A stretch of DNA of 57,119 nt from Staphylococcus gallinarum. Lineage in GTDB: Bacteria; Bacillota; Bacilli; Staphylococcales; Staphylococcaceae. The notes below the pieces were generated by a model. That model was not told the DNA's origin and made no database searches. It was given only the letters and a program-made list of their open reading frames with translations. This document shows, one piece after another, positions 1-10,050 of the stretch. The stretch covers positions 1 through 57,119 of the forward strand of contig NZ_JXCF01000009.1 in assembly GCF_000875895.1 (NCBI RefSeq), given 5' to 3'. Position numbers and translations under genes: made by a program. Numbering within the stretch: position 1 is the stretch's first letter; the number at the start of each line of letters is the position of its first letter.

Positions 1-130
1 TGTTTGATTAGCTCATAAAATACTAATTTGTGTTATCATTAACACGTTTTTTGAACCAACGATTATCGTTGTGTTCGGAATTAACGTTGACATATTGCGA
101 TTCAGTTTTCAATGTTCATTAATGTGTTAC
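1..130 (-). promoter_or_regulatory. Leader of an rRNA operon; 16S gene expected just beyond the left edge
   Basis: Read on the minus strand, this stretch closely resembles the sequence just upstream of 16S rRNA in S. aureus as I remember it. It holds a boxA-like element at 100-118 (TGAACATTGAAAACTGAAT), then ATATGTCAACGTTAATTCC, and ends at the window edge with GAGCTAATCAAACA, which in staphylococci lies a few tens of bases before the 16S start. boxA elements recruit the Nus antitermination complex. The two promoters at 139-167 and 331-359 point the same way. No mature rRNA is inside the window. The identification rests on memory of the leader and would be settled by the bases left of position 1. 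Confidence 0.8.
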
Positions 131-138
131 AAGAATTT

Positions 139-167
139 ATTTTAACATTAAGTTTTTATTAAGTCAA
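139..167 (-). promoter_or_regulatory. Candidate rRNA operon promoter P2
   Basis: The minus strand shows TTGACT, a 17-base spacer and TAAAAT. This near-consensus sigma-A promoter lies directly upstream of the boxA-like leader, as expected for the proximal promoter of a tandem rrn pair. Confidence 0.75.
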
Positions 168-330
168 GAATAAATTTCTTTTTTTATTTTATTAAGTTTG
201 TTGCGTTTGTTAACTCAACATTTAATATTGTATAACCTTTCAATCACATTAACAAGTGTCAAATTTACACTTTTTAAATATTTGTTTGAGAAGTTAAATT
301 CGTTCGCCGCCTTGTTTTGACGACTTTTAT

Positions 331-359
331 ATAATATCAAGAGAATTCGTAATCGTCAA
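331..359 (-). promoter_or_regulatory. Candidate rRNA operon promoter P1
   Basis: The minus strand shows TTGACG, a 17-base spacer and TATTAT, about 190 bases upstream of the second promoter. Tandem promoters are usual for rRNA operons of Firmicutes. The DNA between them is very AT-rich and has no reading frame. Confidence 0.65.
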
Positions 360-360
360 T

Positions 361-595
361 CATATTTATCAATATTTTTAGGTTTAATTTTACCTTTGTA
401 ATTACTAATTATCGATAATATGTACATAGATTTAAAATAGTGTAAATATTTGTGGCTATATTGCTTATATTTTACCTCATTTTCATGATTTTAAGCATCA
501 TTATTTTAAAAAGGTTTTAATTTTCGTATTATAAATATTCAAAATCACTACCCTGTTTAATTCAGCAGCAACTTTAATTGCTATAAATTTTGAAA
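361..595. other. AT-rich intergenic region without a gene
   Basis: This lies between the presumed rRNA promoters and the perR terminator. It is extremely AT-rich and has no reading frame with a ribosome binding site on either strand. I see no clear repeat or hairpin. Part of it could act as an upstream AT element for the rRNA promoter, which is a guess. Confidence 0.5.
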
Positions 596-597
596 TT

Positions 598-634
598 AAA
601 AAAAAACACGAATCAATCAAATTGAGACGTGTTT
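598..634 (-). terminator. perR terminator
   Basis: A hairpin pairs AAACACG (604-610) with CGTGTTT (628-634). On the minus strand it is followed by a run of T. It lies 35 bases past the perR stop codon. Confidence 0.75.
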
Positions 635-668
635 CTTCTATAATTAGTTATTTATAACGATGTTACTC

Positions 669-1118
669 TTACTTTTTATCTTGGCAATCTTTGCATAGTC
701 CATAAATTTCCATTCGGTGATGCGTAACATTAAAGTCTGTTACATGTTGTGCTAATTGTTCCACTTCATCTAACTGTGGATAATGGAAGTCTACAATCTT
801 ACCACAACTCTCACAGATCACATGGTAGTGATTATGTGTATTAAAGTCAAATCGGCTAGAGGAATCACCATAAGGCAATTCTTTAACGAGTCCAATATCC
901 TTAAAGACACGTAAGTTATTATATATTGTCGCAACACTAATATTTGGAAAATCAGGTGAAAGTGCTTGATAAATTTCGTCAGCAGTAGGATGTGTCTCTG
1001 ATGCAATAAGATACTTTAATATTGCTTGTCTTTGAGGTGTGATTCTAATCCCTGCATTTCTTAAAGATGCTATTGAATCTTCTAACTCATGTTCAATTGT
1101 GTCCATCTCTGCACTCAT
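669..1118 (-). CDS. perR: Peroxide-responsive repressor PerR (Fur family)
   Basis: PerR is a metal-dependent repressor that senses peroxide by oxidation of its metal-binding histidines and then releases oxidative-stress and iron-storage genes. This 149-aa protein has the N-terminal winged helix ([13 protein letters not shown], then [14 protein letters not shown]) and the C-terminal dimer domain with the histidine cluster HNHYH and two CxxC pairs (CESC, CKDC) for the structural zinc. An in-frame ATG lies 12 bases upstream, but the inner start is better spaced after GGTGA and matches the remembered S. aureus start (MSVEIES...). A promoter and a Per box lie just upstream, and another Per box precedes ftnA in this window, so the regulator sits near one of its likely targets. 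Confidence 0.95.
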   Translation of the reverse strand: MSAEMDTIEHELEDSIASLRNAGIRITPQRQAILKYLIASETHPTADEIYQALSPDFPNISVATIYNNLRVFKDIGLVKELPYGDSSSRFDFNTHNHYHVICESCGKIVDFHYPQLDEVEQLAQHVTDFNVTHHRMEIYGLCKDCQDKK

Positions 1119-1139
1119 ATCGTTCACCATCTTTCTATT

Positions 1140-1193
1140 TAATAATTATTATTACTTAATATAAATATAACTTCTAATTAAGGAATATGTCAA
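1140..1193 (-). promoter_or_regulatory. perR promoter with autoregulatory Per box
   Basis: The minus strand has TTGACA (1188-1193), an 18-base spacer and TATATT (1164-1169). A 15-base AT palindrome at 1140-1154 (TAATAATAATTATTA on the minus strand) matches the consensus TTATAATNATTATAA at 13 positions, counting the free central base. It lies just downstream of the -10, where bound repressor would block transcription, which fits known perR autoregulation. Confidence 0.7.
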
Positions 1194-1213
1194 TATACAA
1201 ACATTATAATCCA

Positions 1214-2164
1214 TTAATAACCTTGTTTCGCATCAACTTCATTCTCAATTAGATGGTTGTTATTGAGAAAATGAGTTAGATTCTTTGTAAATAAATCTGT
1301 AGCTTCTTGGAAGTTTTCCTTTCCATTGCCTGTTATATGAGCAGTTATAGTTACATTTGATAAATTAAACAGCTCATTTTGTTGCGTTAAAGGCTCTTTC
1401 TCAAAAACATCCAGATAAGCATGTCTTATTACGCTATCCTTTAACACTTTAATCAATATATCTTCTTTAACAATGGATCCTCTACCAACATTTATAAATA
1501 ATGCTGTATTTTTCATTTGTGAGAAATGCTCACTTGTTAATAGATGAATCGTGTTCGCTGTTTCTGGCAATGTGTTAACTACTATATCCGCTTCCGGTAA
1601 TACACTCAATAACTCCTTTAATGCATAGGTCTTATTAATGCCATTTACTTTATGCCCTGTAGTATTAATACCTAGGATATTCATATCTAAAGCTTGTAAC
1701 ACATGCGCTGTTCTTTGAGCAATTGTTCCTGTACCTAAAAAAAGTACGGTTTGTTTACCCACTCTATCAGCTGTTAGTTTGGAATCATATACTTTATTTT
1801 GTTGGTTTATATATGAAGTTCTCATTTTTTTATAATCATCTAAGATGAAGGCAGTAATAAACTCTGCCATTTGTTTTGCATGAATTCCTTTACCATTTGT
1901 CAGTAAAATATTTTGATTAGCTATATAATTTAACGGCAGTTTATTAACACCCGTTGCATACCATGCTATCCATTTTAAGTTTGGACATTCAGTTAAAAAG
2001 CTTTCATCTAAGTTGCTATCATAGCCAATTAAAATATCGAGCGTTGATCTATCAGATTTAGCAATTTCATTTACACCTTTAGTAAAAAGAAATTCGACAT
2101 CTGGAAACCGATTTGTCAGCTCTTGTTCCAAATCTCCTAATCTTTTCAAACTCACGACTTTCAC
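1214..2164 (-). CDS. D-2-hydroxyacid dehydrogenase family protein
   Basis: A 316-aa member of the NAD(P)-dependent D-2-hydroxyacid dehydrogenase family. The Rossmann motif is LGTGTIA (about residues 143-149). The catalytic Arg is in NVGRGSIV, the Glu in DVFEKEPL and the His in ITAHITG, all in the usual order. The physiological substrate cannot be read from sequence. The start is GTG, preceded by GGGGTGA that overlaps the stop of bcp, so the two genes are very probably translationally coupled with bcp first. No terminator separates them. Confidence 0.85.
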   Translation of the reverse strand: MKVVSLKRLGDLEQELTNRFPDVEFLFTKGVNEIAKSDRSTLDILIGYDSNLDESFLTECPNLKWIAWYATGVNKLPLNYIANQNILLTNGKGIHAKQMAEFITAFILDDYKKMRTSYINQQNKVYDSKLTADRVGKQTVLFLGTGTIAQRTAHVLQALDMNILGINTTGHKVNGINKTYALKELLSVLPEADIVVNTLPETANTIHLLTSEHFSQMKNTALFINVGRGSIVKEDILIKVLKDSVIRHAYLDVFEKEPLTQQNELFNLSNVTITAHITGNGKENFQEATDLFTKNLTHFLNNNHLIENEVDAKQGY

Positions 2165-2170
2165 CTAACA

Positions 2171-2626
2171 TCACCCCAATATATTCTTAAGTGTTTCCAT
2201 CTGTGTTTTTACTTTTACTTTTTCAATAACATCTATGACTTTTCCTTCTTCATCTAATATAAATGTTGTTCGAACAATTCCCATAGATTCTTTACCGAAT
2301 GATTTCTTCAATTGATAAACACCTGTAGCTTTGGATAATTGGAAATCTTCATCAACTAGCAAATCAAAATTTAACCCTAATTTTTCAATAAAGTTTTGGT
2401 GTTTTTTCTTACTATCACCACTAATACCAAATACATTAACACCTAGTTCATTAAAGCTAGCCAAGTTATCTCTAAAGTCACAAGCCTCCGTAGTACAAGT
2501 AGGTGTATTATCTCTCGGATAGAAGTAAAGTACTGTCTTATTACCTTTAATTGTTTCATTAGAAATAACTTCACCATTTTGATTTTCTAATTTAAATTGT
2601 GGAAACATATCGCCTTTTTTCAACAT
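2171..2626 (-). CDS. bcp: Thioredoxin-dependent peroxiredoxin, PrxQ/Bcp family
   Basis: This cytoplasmic peroxidase reduces hydrogen and organic peroxides with thioredoxin. It is 151 aa. The peroxidatic Cys44 and resolving Cys49 lie in TPTCTTEAC, the spacing of atypical two-Cys PrxQ enzymes. The start is the ATG eight bases after GGGTG; a GTG nine bases upstream is in frame but too close to the site. The gene is divergent from hemL2 and heads an operon with the hydroxyacid dehydrogenase. S. aureus bcp is known to belong to the PerR regulon. The short spacer here holds only a poor Per-box match, so PerR control is not shown by this sequence. Confidence 0.93.
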   Translation of the reverse strand: MLKKGDMFPQFKLENQNGEVISNETIKGNKTVLYFYPRDNTPTCTTEACDFRDNLASFNELGVNVFGISGDSKKKHQNFIEKLGLNFDLLVDEDFQLSKATGVYQLKKSFGKESMGIVRTTFILDEEGKVIDVIEKVKVKTQMETLKNILG

Positions 2627-2707
2627 CAAACTCACCCTATTCTGTTTATTATTAATTTTATGATACGATAATAGGCGAAAATATAAAATTAAAAGAGGTT
2701 GATATTA

Positions 2708-3997
2708 ATGAATTTTACTGAAAGTGAAAGACTTCAACAAGCATCTAATGAATATATATTAGGAGGGGTGAACTCACCTTCTCGCTCATATAAAGCCGTT
2801 GGAGGTGGCGCTCCTGTAATGATGCGTTCTGGACAAGGTCCTTTCTTATTTGATGTTGATGGAAATAAATATATTGACTATCTACAGGCATACGGACCTA
2901 TCATTACTGGTCATGCACATCCACATATTACTAAAGCAATTCAAGAACAGGCTGCTTCTGGTGTGTTATATGGTACCCCTACAGAACTAGAAATTGATTT
3001 TGCTAAAAAATTACGCGATGCAATTCCTTCTTTAGAAAAAATAAGATTTGTTAATTCTGGAACAGAAGCTGTGATGACCACAATCAGAGTAGCTCGAGCA
3101 TATACTAAGCGTAATAAAATTGTGAAATTTGCTGGTCAATATCATGGACATTCAGATCTAGTATTAGTAGCTGCTGGTAGTGGGCCATCCCAATTAGGTT
3201 CCCCTGACTCTGCAGGTGTTCCTGAAAGTGTTGCAAAGGAAGTAATTACAGTTCCTTACAATGATATTGAATCATATAAAGAAGCATTGGAATATTGGGG
3301 AGATGATATAGCTTGTGTATTAGTTGAACCAATAGTAGGAAACTTTGGTATGGTGGAACCAAAACCAGGTTTTCTAGAACAAGTTAATGAACTTACACAT
3401 AATAATGGTAGTTTAGTAATTTATGATGAAGTTATCACAGCATTTAGATTCCATTACGGCGGTGCCCAAGATTTATATAAAGTTTATCCTGATTTAACTG
3501 CTTTTGGAAAAATCATCGGAGGCGGACTTCCTATCGGCGGATATGGTGGTAAACAAGACATTATGGAGCAAGTTGCACCTTTAGGCCCTGCTTATCAAGC
3601 TGGTACAATGGCAGGTAACCCTCTTTCAATGAAAGCTGGCATAGCTTTATTAGAAGTTCTTGAACAAGATGGTGTTTATGAACACCTTGATAATTTAGGT
3701 AAAAGATTAGAAGATGGATTAAATGAATTAATTAGTAAACATAACATTACTGCAACAGTAAATAGAGTCTATGGCGCATTGACACTCTATTTTACAGATG
3801 AAAAAGTAACACACTATGATCAAGCAGAGAATTCAGATGGAGAAGCCTTTGCAAAATTCTTTAAATTAATGTTGAATCAAGGGATTAATTTAGCACCTTC
3901 CAAATTTGAGGCATGGTTCTTAACTACAGAACATACTGAAAAAGAAATTGACCAAACTTTAGCTGCTGCTGACTATGCATTTAGCCAAATGAAATAA
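2708..3997 (+). CDS. hemL2: Glutamate-1-semialdehyde 2,1-aminomutase (second paralogue)
   Basis: A PLP enzyme that converts glutamate-1-semialdehyde to 5-aminolevulinate for heme synthesis. It is 429 aa with the N-terminal [10 protein letters not shown] signature, [27 protein letters not shown], and the PLP-binding lysine in [18 protein letters not shown]. Staphylococci have one copy in the hem operon and this second copy (gsaB/hemL2). The start follows GAGG by nine bases, and an upstream in-frame codon without a site is discarded. It stands alone, divergent from bcp. I see no convincing terminator before the next gene 76 bases on. Confidence 0.93.
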   Translation: MNFTESERLQQASNEYILGGVNSPSRSYKAVGGGAPVMMRSGQGPFLFDVDGNKYIDYLQAYGPIITGHAHPHITKAIQEQAASGVLYGTPTELEIDFAKKLRDAIPSLEKIRFVNSGTEAVMTTIRVARAYTKRNKIVKFAGQYHGHSDLVLVAAGSGPSQLGSPDSAGVPESVAKEVITVPYNDIESYKEALEYWGDDIACVLVEPIVGNFGMVEPKPGFLEQVNELTHNNGSLVIYDEVITAFRFHYGGAQDLYKVYPDLTAFGKIIGGGLPIGGYGGKQDIMEQVAPLGPAYQAGTMAGNPLSMKAGIALLEVLEQDGVYEHLDNLGKRLEDGLNELISKHNITATVNRVYGALTLYFTDEKVTHYDQAENSDGEAFAKFFKLMLNQGINLAPSKFEAWFLTTEHTEKEIDQTLAAADYAFSQMK

Positions 3998-4073
3998 ACT
4001 TGAATTTTATCGACAATCGTTGTATAACAAGTATAAATAAAAAATAATATTTTATGATGAAGGAGCGGTACAT

Positions 4074-5168
4074 TTGAAATTAGGAGCTCGTATTCTCAAA
4101 ACAGGTATAGCTATTATACTTGCTTTGTTTATCGCTTCTCTACTACCTAATGAAGCTGGATTAAAAGCAATTGCTGGAGTCAGTGCAGTAGTCGCAATGC
4201 AACCAAGTGTCTATCGATCGCTAAAGATTGTATCAGAACAAGCACTTGGTAATGTAGTAGGAGCTTTATTAGCTGTAGCTATGGTTACAGTGTTTGGTAA
4301 TAACGTAGTCATATTAGGAGTCACTGTCATCTTATTAATAGCTATATTATTCCGATTTAACCTCGCACATGTGGCGACTTTAGCGAGTGTGACAGCATTG
4401 ATAATTATGGGACAGCACACTGGAAACTTTTATATATCTGCATTTTATCGTTTCGTACTTGTTATGATTGGCGTCTTAAGTTCATCTGTTGTTAATCTGT
4501 TATTTTTACCACCAAAGTTTGAATCGAAAATATACTATAATTCTCAAAACATATGCTCTGACATATTCGTGTGGTTTAAATTAGTCTTGAATGATACTTC
4601 TGAATATCAGAACATTAAAGAAGATAGAGGATTGATTAGTAAGCGTATCAATAGATTAGAACAGGTATTTGGTTATTACGAAGAGGAAAATCCATGGACC
4701 AAGAAGCAAGTCTTTTCGCAAAATAGGAAGAAGATACTATTTAAAGAAGTCGTTCGTAGTACTAGACAAGCATATGAAGTATTAAAGAGAATGAATCGCT
4801 ATCAAAATGACTTGCACAATCTCAACCACGAATTATTACTACAAATAAAGTTAGAAATTGATACGCTTATTGCATATCATGAGCAAATATTTGTCAGTCT
4901 ATCCAAAAGAGCAAGATATGATGTAGGTCAATTAGATAGTCAAATTGAAAATCCACAAAAGAAAGATTTAATGGATGCCTTTCAGAAGGAAATTATTAAA
5001 TCGCCTTATCAAACAGAATATTCATATGCAAATATAATGCAAATCATTGCAGCAATCGAAGAATACCGATATATACTCGAACATCTCGACCGATTGCGTA
5101 TCAGTTTCTTTTCTTATCATCGTAATGACAATGAAATTGATATTGAGGCAGAAGATTTTGACTTATAA
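4074..5168 (+). CDS. FUSC/aromatic acid exporter family membrane protein
   Basis: A 364-aa protein with about six hydrophobic segments in the first 150 residues, followed by a long charged, helical cytoplasmic half. This is the layout of half-size FUSC/ArAE proteins. The conserved patch with Glu/Gln-Pro after the second helix (AMQPSVYRS) and the LLFLPPKFE motif after the last helix support the family. The substrate is unknown. The start is TTG, eight bases after AAGGAG. A paralogue with the same LPPKYY motif lies at 26121. It converges on the exporter at 5227, with a shared terminator between them. Confidence 0.8.
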   Translation: MKLGARILKTGIAIILALFIASLLPNEAGLKAIAGVSAVVAMQPSVYRSLKIVSEQALGNVVGALLAVAMVTVFGNNVVILGVTVILLIAILFRFNLAHVATLASVTALIIMGQHTGNFYISAFYRFVLVMIGVLSSSVVNLLFLPPKFESKIYYNSQNICSDIFVWFKLVLNDTSEYQNIKEDRGLISKRINRLEQVFGYYEEENPWTKKQVFSQNRKKILFKEVVRSTRQAYEVLKRMNRYQNDLHNLNHELLLQIKLEIDTLIAYHEQIFVSLSKRARYDVGQLDSQIENPQKKDLMDAFQKEIIKSPYQTEYSYANIMQIIAAIEEYRYILEHLDRLRISFFSYHRNDNEIDIEAEDFDL

Positions 5169-5174
5169 CAAAAG

Positions 5175-5212
5175 AACCCCAAACACTAACTTAACTATTA
5201 GTGTTTGGGGTT
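5175..5212. terminator. Bidirectional terminator
   Basis: A perfect 15-bp stem (5175-5189 with 5198-5212) around an 8-base loop lies between two convergent genes. T-rich sequence follows on the plus strand and a mixed T/A tract on the minus strand. Confidence 0.85.
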
Positions 5213-5226
5213 TCTTCTATATATTG

Positions 5227-6963
5227 TTAAAGATTTTGTATACTGTATAAATGTTCATACGCACCTTTTTTACTCAATAAGGTTTCGTGATTACCAACTT
5301 CAACAATTTCTCCATTTTCAATAACCACAATTTTATCAGCATGTGTAATGGTAGATAATCTATGAGCCACAATTAACGTTGTACGATCTTTACTTAATAC
5401 GTTTAACGCATCTTGAATAATGGCTTCACTTTCTAAATCTAATGCACTTGTCGCTTCATCTAGAATAATAATTGGTGGATTATTCAAGAATATACGTGCA
5501 ATTGAAACTCTTTGCTTCTGACCACCTGATAATTTTACGCCTCTTTCACCAACTTCAGTGTCATATCCTTCAGATAAATCCATGATAAAGTCGTGAGCAT
5601 TCGCCATTTTAGCTGCTGCTATCACTTCTTCATCAGTTGCATCTGGTCGCCCAAGTAAAATATTTTCTTTGATTGTATCAGAAAATAATATATTATCTTG
5701 TTGCACTAAACCAATTTGGTTTCTTAAACTACCCGTAAGATAAGACTTAATATTTGTACCATCAATGCGGATTTCACCATCAGAAACATCATAGAATCTC
5801 GGTATCAAATTAATTAAGGTTGATTTACCTCCACCACTCATACCAACAAATGCTACTGTTTCACCTTGTTTAATATCAAGGTTTATATTGTTTAATATAG
5901 TAGATTCATCACTGTTATATTTGAAACTAACATGATCTAGTTCGATATGACCTTTTTTAATTTCAATTGGTAATGCGCCTTTTTTATTTTTTATATCGTA
6001 TCCTTCATCCATTAATTGAAATACACGATCCATAGACGCGAAACTTTGAGTTAATGTTGTAAATGAAGAAACTAATCGACGGAGCGGTCCAAATAGTTGT
6101 TCTAAGTAACTCACAAATGCAGCCAAAGTACCAACTGTAATATTTCCTGTAATCGCAAAATACGCACCCACGCCGATTACGATAATTGGACCAATATCTG
6201 TCACAGTATTAATTGCTGAAAATGAGTAGGCATTCCATCTAGTATGTTTAAACGCACGATCTAAAAAGTGTCTATTATGTCTATCGAAATTTTTCTCTTC
6301 ATTATCTTCAATAGCAAAACTCTTAATGACAGACATACCTTGAACTCGTTCATGTAAAAATCCTTGAACCTCTGCTAGTGCTTGAGATCTCTTACGTGTT
6401 AACTTTCTCAAACGGCCAAAGAAAAAATAAACAGTTAAAATATAGAACGGGAAGATTACGATTGCTGCCAATGTCAATTTCACATCTAAAAACATCATAA
6501 TACTGAGTGCAATCACAATTGTTATACAGTCTAGCCAGATATTCATTAAGCCAGTAAGTATAAAATCTTTTGTCTGTTCTACATCATTAATCACCCTTGA
6601 AATAACTTGCCCTGCTTGGTTATTAGCATAAAAACGAGCGCTCAATGCTTGTAAATGGTTATATAATTTCTTTCTAATATCGTACAAAATTTTGTTACTT
6701 GTCCATTGTGCCAAATATTGCCTTAAAAATTCTATTGGTGGTCTGACAATCACAAAAATAAATGCTGCTATACCCAGAGCAATAGATAATCTTGTGAATT
6801 TTTCTGGTGTCGATATGTCACCGTTATTTATTACATCATCAATAACAAATTTAATTAATAACGGAATTAACATAGGGATACCAAATTTAATAATACCAAT
6901 AATAATTGTAGCAATGATTCGCCATTTATATGGTTGCACAAACTTTAAATATCTGCGAATCAT
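5227..6963 (-). CDS. ABC multidrug exporter, Sav1866 type (half-transporter)
   Basis: A homodimeric type IV exporter with fused membrane and nucleotide-binding domains. It is 578 aa, exactly the length of S. aureus Sav1866. The six-helix domain covers about residues 1-320. The ATPase domain has Walker [11 protein letters not shown]-loop QQDN, signature LSGGQKQR, Walker [13 protein letters not shown] and H-loop AHRLST, all intact. The start (MIRRYLKF) follows GGGGGG; a frame extending 19 codons further lacks a site and would run into the leader hairpin. It probably exports lipids or amphipathic drugs. An inverted repeat and a hairpin lie in its upstream region. Confidence 0.93.
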   Translation of the reverse strand: MIRRYLKFVQPYKWRIIATIIIGIIKFGIPMLIPLLIKFVIDDVINNGDISTPEKFTRLSIALGIAAFIFVIVRPPIEFLRQYLAQWTSNKILYDIRKKLYNHLQALSARFYANNQAGQVISRVINDVEQTKDFILTGLMNIWLDCITIVIALSIMMFLDVKLTLAAIVIFPFYILTVYFFFGRLRKLTRKRSQALAEVQGFLHERVQGMSVIKSFAIEDNEEKNFDRHNRHFLDRAFKHTRWNAYSFSAINTVTDIGPIIVIGVGAYFAITGNITVGTLAAFVSYLEQLFGPLRRLVSSFTTLTQSFASMDRVFQLMDEGYDIKNKKGALPIEIKKGHIELDHVSFKYNSDESTILNNINLDIKQGETVAFVGMSGGGKSTLINLIPRFYDVSDGEIRIDGTNIKSYLTGSLRNQIGLVQQDNILFSDTIKENILLGRPDATDEEVIAAAKMANAHDFIMDLSEGYDTEVGERGVKLSGGQKQRVSIARIFLNNPPIIILDEATSALDLESEAIIQDALNVLSKDRTTLIVAHRLSTITHADKIVVIENGEIVEVGNHETLLSKKGAYEHLYSIQNL

Positions 6964-6998
6964 AATACATTTCCCCCCAAAAATATTATTACAAATGA

Positions 6999-7031
6999 AA
7001 CAGCCCAAGTTGAAATTCAACTAAGGCTGTT
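6999..7031 (-). promoter_or_regulatory. Hairpin in the leader of the ABC exporter
   Basis: AACAGCC (6999-7005) pairs with GGCTGTT (7025-7031), and an inner AGTTGA/TCAACT stem lies within. It ends about 35 bases before the exporter ATG and lacks a T-run, so it looks like a leader structure rather than a terminator. Confidence 0.5.
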
Positions 7032-7087
7032 GTAAACGCATTATCTTAGTTAGTTAATCATTACGCTAGCGATTACAGTTATATTTT

Positions 7088-7118
7088 TTACAAAATATAG
7101 CATAACTACATTTTGTAA
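7088..7118. repeat. Inverted repeat upstream of the ABC exporter
   Basis: Arms of 13 bases (7088-7100 and 7106-7118) match except at one position around a 5-base centre. It sits midway between the stop of the Ntdp gene and the exporter start. It could be a weak terminator or a repressor operator. Confidence 0.5.
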
Positions 7119-7170
7119 GACATACCTATATTACTATAAATGATTATCTAACTTATCTCATTAAATATGC

Positions 7171-7731
<561 letters not shown>

Positions 7732-7787
7732 TTAGATTTCACAAGTTAAATTATAACATATCTTTGTTTCTTGCAACGAGTTTAGAC

Positions 7788-8834
7788 CTACTCTGACTGA
7801 CAAATATGATTATAAATTTTAGTCATACTTACTGGAAAGTTATATGATGCTTTATCTGTAAGTTTCATCCAGGTCATATTTTCAGGTAATACAAGTGAAT
7901 TTTTCGTTATCGTTGATTCTGCAACAAACACTGATATATCCCATGTAATGTGAGTGAATTGATGTTTTAATGTATATACAGGTTTTTCATTAAATGAAAT
8001 TTCCTGTCCTAACGTTTGCTGTATACTTTCATTACTTTCAGCCTCATACATTGGAAATTCCCACATTTGATTAAGTAATTTTTGTGTTCGTTGTTCAATT
8101 AAATATTCATTATTTTCATTTTTTACGATATAAACATGTTGCTTTATATGTCTTTTCTTTACTTTTGTTGTTTTGACAGGTAATTCCAATACAGTCCCTT
8201 TCTCAAATGCTTCACACTGTGTTTGAACCGGACAAAATAGACAGAGTGGCGCTTTAGGTGTACAAATGAGTGCCCCTAATTCCATCATCGCTTGATTAAA
8301 TGTACCAGATTCATTTTGTACATATGGTAATAATTCTTGTTCAAATGCTTTTCTTGTTGACTGTAATTTGGTATCCCTGTAGTCATTATTTAACCTAGAC
8401 CAAACTCTAAAGACATTTCCATCAACCGTCGCCAATGGTTGGTTAAATGCAATGCTCATAACCGCAGCTTGTGTATATGGTCCTACACCTTTTAAATCGG
8501 CAAATTGTTGTGGGTCATCAGGCACTTTCCCCTGAAATTTATCAGCGACTTCTTTAATTGCTGTATGAAAATTTCTAGCCCTACTATAGTAGCCCAATCC
8601 TTCCCAGTATTTTAATACATCATCTTCATGTGCGTTACTTAAATCTTCAATTGTGGGAAACCTTTTCGTAAATCTAAGATAATAATCTATAACTGTTTTT
8701 ACTTGTGTTTGTTGTAACATCACTTCGCTCAACCATATATAATATGGATTGGATGTTTCTCTCCAAGGCATTTCACGTTGATTTTCATCAAACCATGTAA
8801 CTAAATTCGTTTTAAATTCATTTTCTTTAAACAT
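7788..8834 (-). CDS. mutY: A/G-specific adenine DNA glycosylase MutY
   Basis: It removes adenine mispaired with 8-oxoguanine in base-excision repair. The protein is 348 aa. The HhH-GPD domain has catalytic Glu37 (SEVMLQQTQV), the hairpin LKGVGPYTQ and Asp138 (VDGNVFRVWSR). The iron-sulfur ligands are Cys191, Cys198, Cys201 and Cys207 (C-x6-C-x2-C-x5-C). A C-terminal NUDIX-like domain for 8-oxoG recognition follows. The start is the second ATG, nine bases after AAAGAG; the first abuts the site. It is divergent from the yfhP-like gene, as in other Firmicutes. Confidence 0.95.
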   Translation of the reverse strand: MFKENEFKTNLVTWFDENQREMPWRETSNPYYIWLSEVMLQQTQVKTVIDYYLRFTKRFPTIEDLSNAHEDDVLKYWEGLGYYSRARNFHTAIKEVADKFQGKVPDDPQQFADLKGVGPYTQAAVMSIAFNQPLATVDGNVFRVWSRLNNDYRDTKLQSTRKAFEQELLPYVQNESGTFNQAMMELGALICTPKAPLCLFCPVQTQCEAFEKGTVLELPVKTTKVKKRHIKQHVYIVKNENNEYLIEQRTQKLLNQMWEFPMYEAESNESIQQTLGQEISFNEKPVYTLKHQFTHITWDISVFVAESTITKNSLVLPENMTWMKLTDKASYNFPVSMTKIYNHICQSE

Positions 8835-8954
8835 CACACACATCTCTTTCTATTTTTCACGTAATTTTTTTCTTGTAATTAGTTGGGATATTTTTATTAT
8901 TTTAAAAATTCGATTATAATAAATGTAACATTGATACGAAATGAGTGAAACATT

Positions 8955-9932
8955 ATGGACACAGCTACACATATTGTCATGGGCATAGGCTTAACCGCTT
9001 TAGCAACTCAAGATCCTGCAATGGCTGGGTCTTTTGCAGCAACTGCAACAACTTTAGTAGTCGGCTCCCTCATCCCTGACGGTGATACAGTGCTAAAGCT
9101 AAAAGATAATGCAACTTATATATCAAATCATAGAGGTATCACACATTCAATCCCTTTTACAATATTATGGCCTCTATTAATAGCATTATTTATCTTCACA
9201 TTCTTTAAAAATGTTGATATCACTCACATATGGTTATGGGCGCAACTCGCAGTTTTTTTACATGTATTTGTAGATATATTCAACTCATATGGTACACAGG
9301 CATTGAGACCTATTACGAATAAATGGATTCAACTTAGCGTCATTAATACATTCGATCCAATTATTTTTGTAATATGGTGTATTGGCATTGCACTTTGGGT
9401 AATTGGATTACATCCTTTTGCTGTGTTTTTCCCTTTAATTGGCGTACTTGTTATATATTATATAATTCGGTTTCGAATGCAAGCAATTATTAAAAAACGT
9501 GCACTGCAACAAATACAACAAGAGCATCAACCGGTCAAAGTATTCGTTGCACCTACCATGAAATTTTTTGAGTGGCGCGTGGCTATTCAAACAGAGTCAT
9601 ATGATTACGTTGGTCGAAGTTTTAGTAGAAACATTGTATTTAGTGATAAATCAAAACGTCATCCTTTTCCAAGTGACGATTTAATGGACTATGTAAAAAA
9701 CGATAAAAACATTAAAACTTTTTTAAACTTTTCTTCTATTTATCGTTGGCAAGCGACTAAAAATGATGATGGTACTACTGAAATTCGTTTGATTGATTTA
9801 CGTTATTTAAAAAACGGACATTATTCTTTTGTTGCCATTGCACATCTAGATTCGGAAAATAATATCGATCATTCCTATATCGGTTGGGTATTTAGTGAAG
9901 ATAAACTGCAAAAAAAACTTTTTGCAAAATAA
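8955..9932 (+). CDS. YfhP/YdjM-like membrane metal-dependent hydrolase family protein
   Basis: A 325-aa membrane protein of the DUF457/YdjM family, with Bacillus YfhP next to mutY as the likely orthologue. Histidines conserved in the family appear as MDTATHI, HRGITHS and HVFVDIFNSYGT, suggesting a metal site at the membrane face. About four hydrophobic segments fill residues 40-165, and the C-terminal 150 residues are soluble. Its biochemical role is not established; Bacillus YfhP has been called a regulator on limited evidence. It ends in a strong terminator shared with the convergent permease gene. Confidence 0.75.
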   Translation: MDTATHIVMGIGLTALATQDPAMAGSFAATATTLVVGSLIPDGDTVLKLKDNATYISNHRGITHSIPFTILWPLLIALFIFTFFKNVDITHIWLWAQLAVFLHVFVDIFNSYGTQALRPITNKWIQLSVINTFDPIIFVIWCIGIALWVIGLHPFAVFFPLIGVLVIYYIIRFRMQAIIKKRALQQIQQEHQPVKVFVAPTMKFFEWRVAIQTESYDYVGRSFSRNIVFSDKSKRHPFPSDDLMDYVKNDKNIKTFLNFSSIYRWQATKNDDGTTEIRLIDLRYLKNGHYSFVAIAHLDSENNIDHSYIGWVFSEDKLQKKLFAK

Positions 9933-9980
9933 CAATTTGCTATTTGTTTTAGAATGCTAAGTTAGATTTTGCAATTAAAA

Positions 9981-10037
9981 TAACCCTTAACTATCTTGTC
10001 TAAGTCGTTGACAATGATAGCTAAGGGTTATTTTTTT
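9981..10037. terminator. Bidirectional terminator
   Basis: TAACCCTTAACTATC pairs with GATAGCTAAGGGTTA with one mismatch, and TTGTC/GACAA pairs inside. Seven T follow on the plus strand and A-rich sequence precedes it. It serves the yfhP-like gene and the convergent permease. Confidence 0.85.
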
Positions 10038-10050
10038 AATTACGTATCTA

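Noticed and set aside
2646..2660. Per-box-like sequence between bcp and hemL2 (TTATTATTAATTTTA)
   Set aside because: Only 11 of 15 consensus positions match in very AT-rich DNA, which is expected by chance. bcp may still be PerR-controlled but this does not show it.
6692..7024. 110-codon plus-strand frame opposite the ABC exporter
   Set aside because: Antisense shadow of conserved coding sequence with no ribosome binding site.
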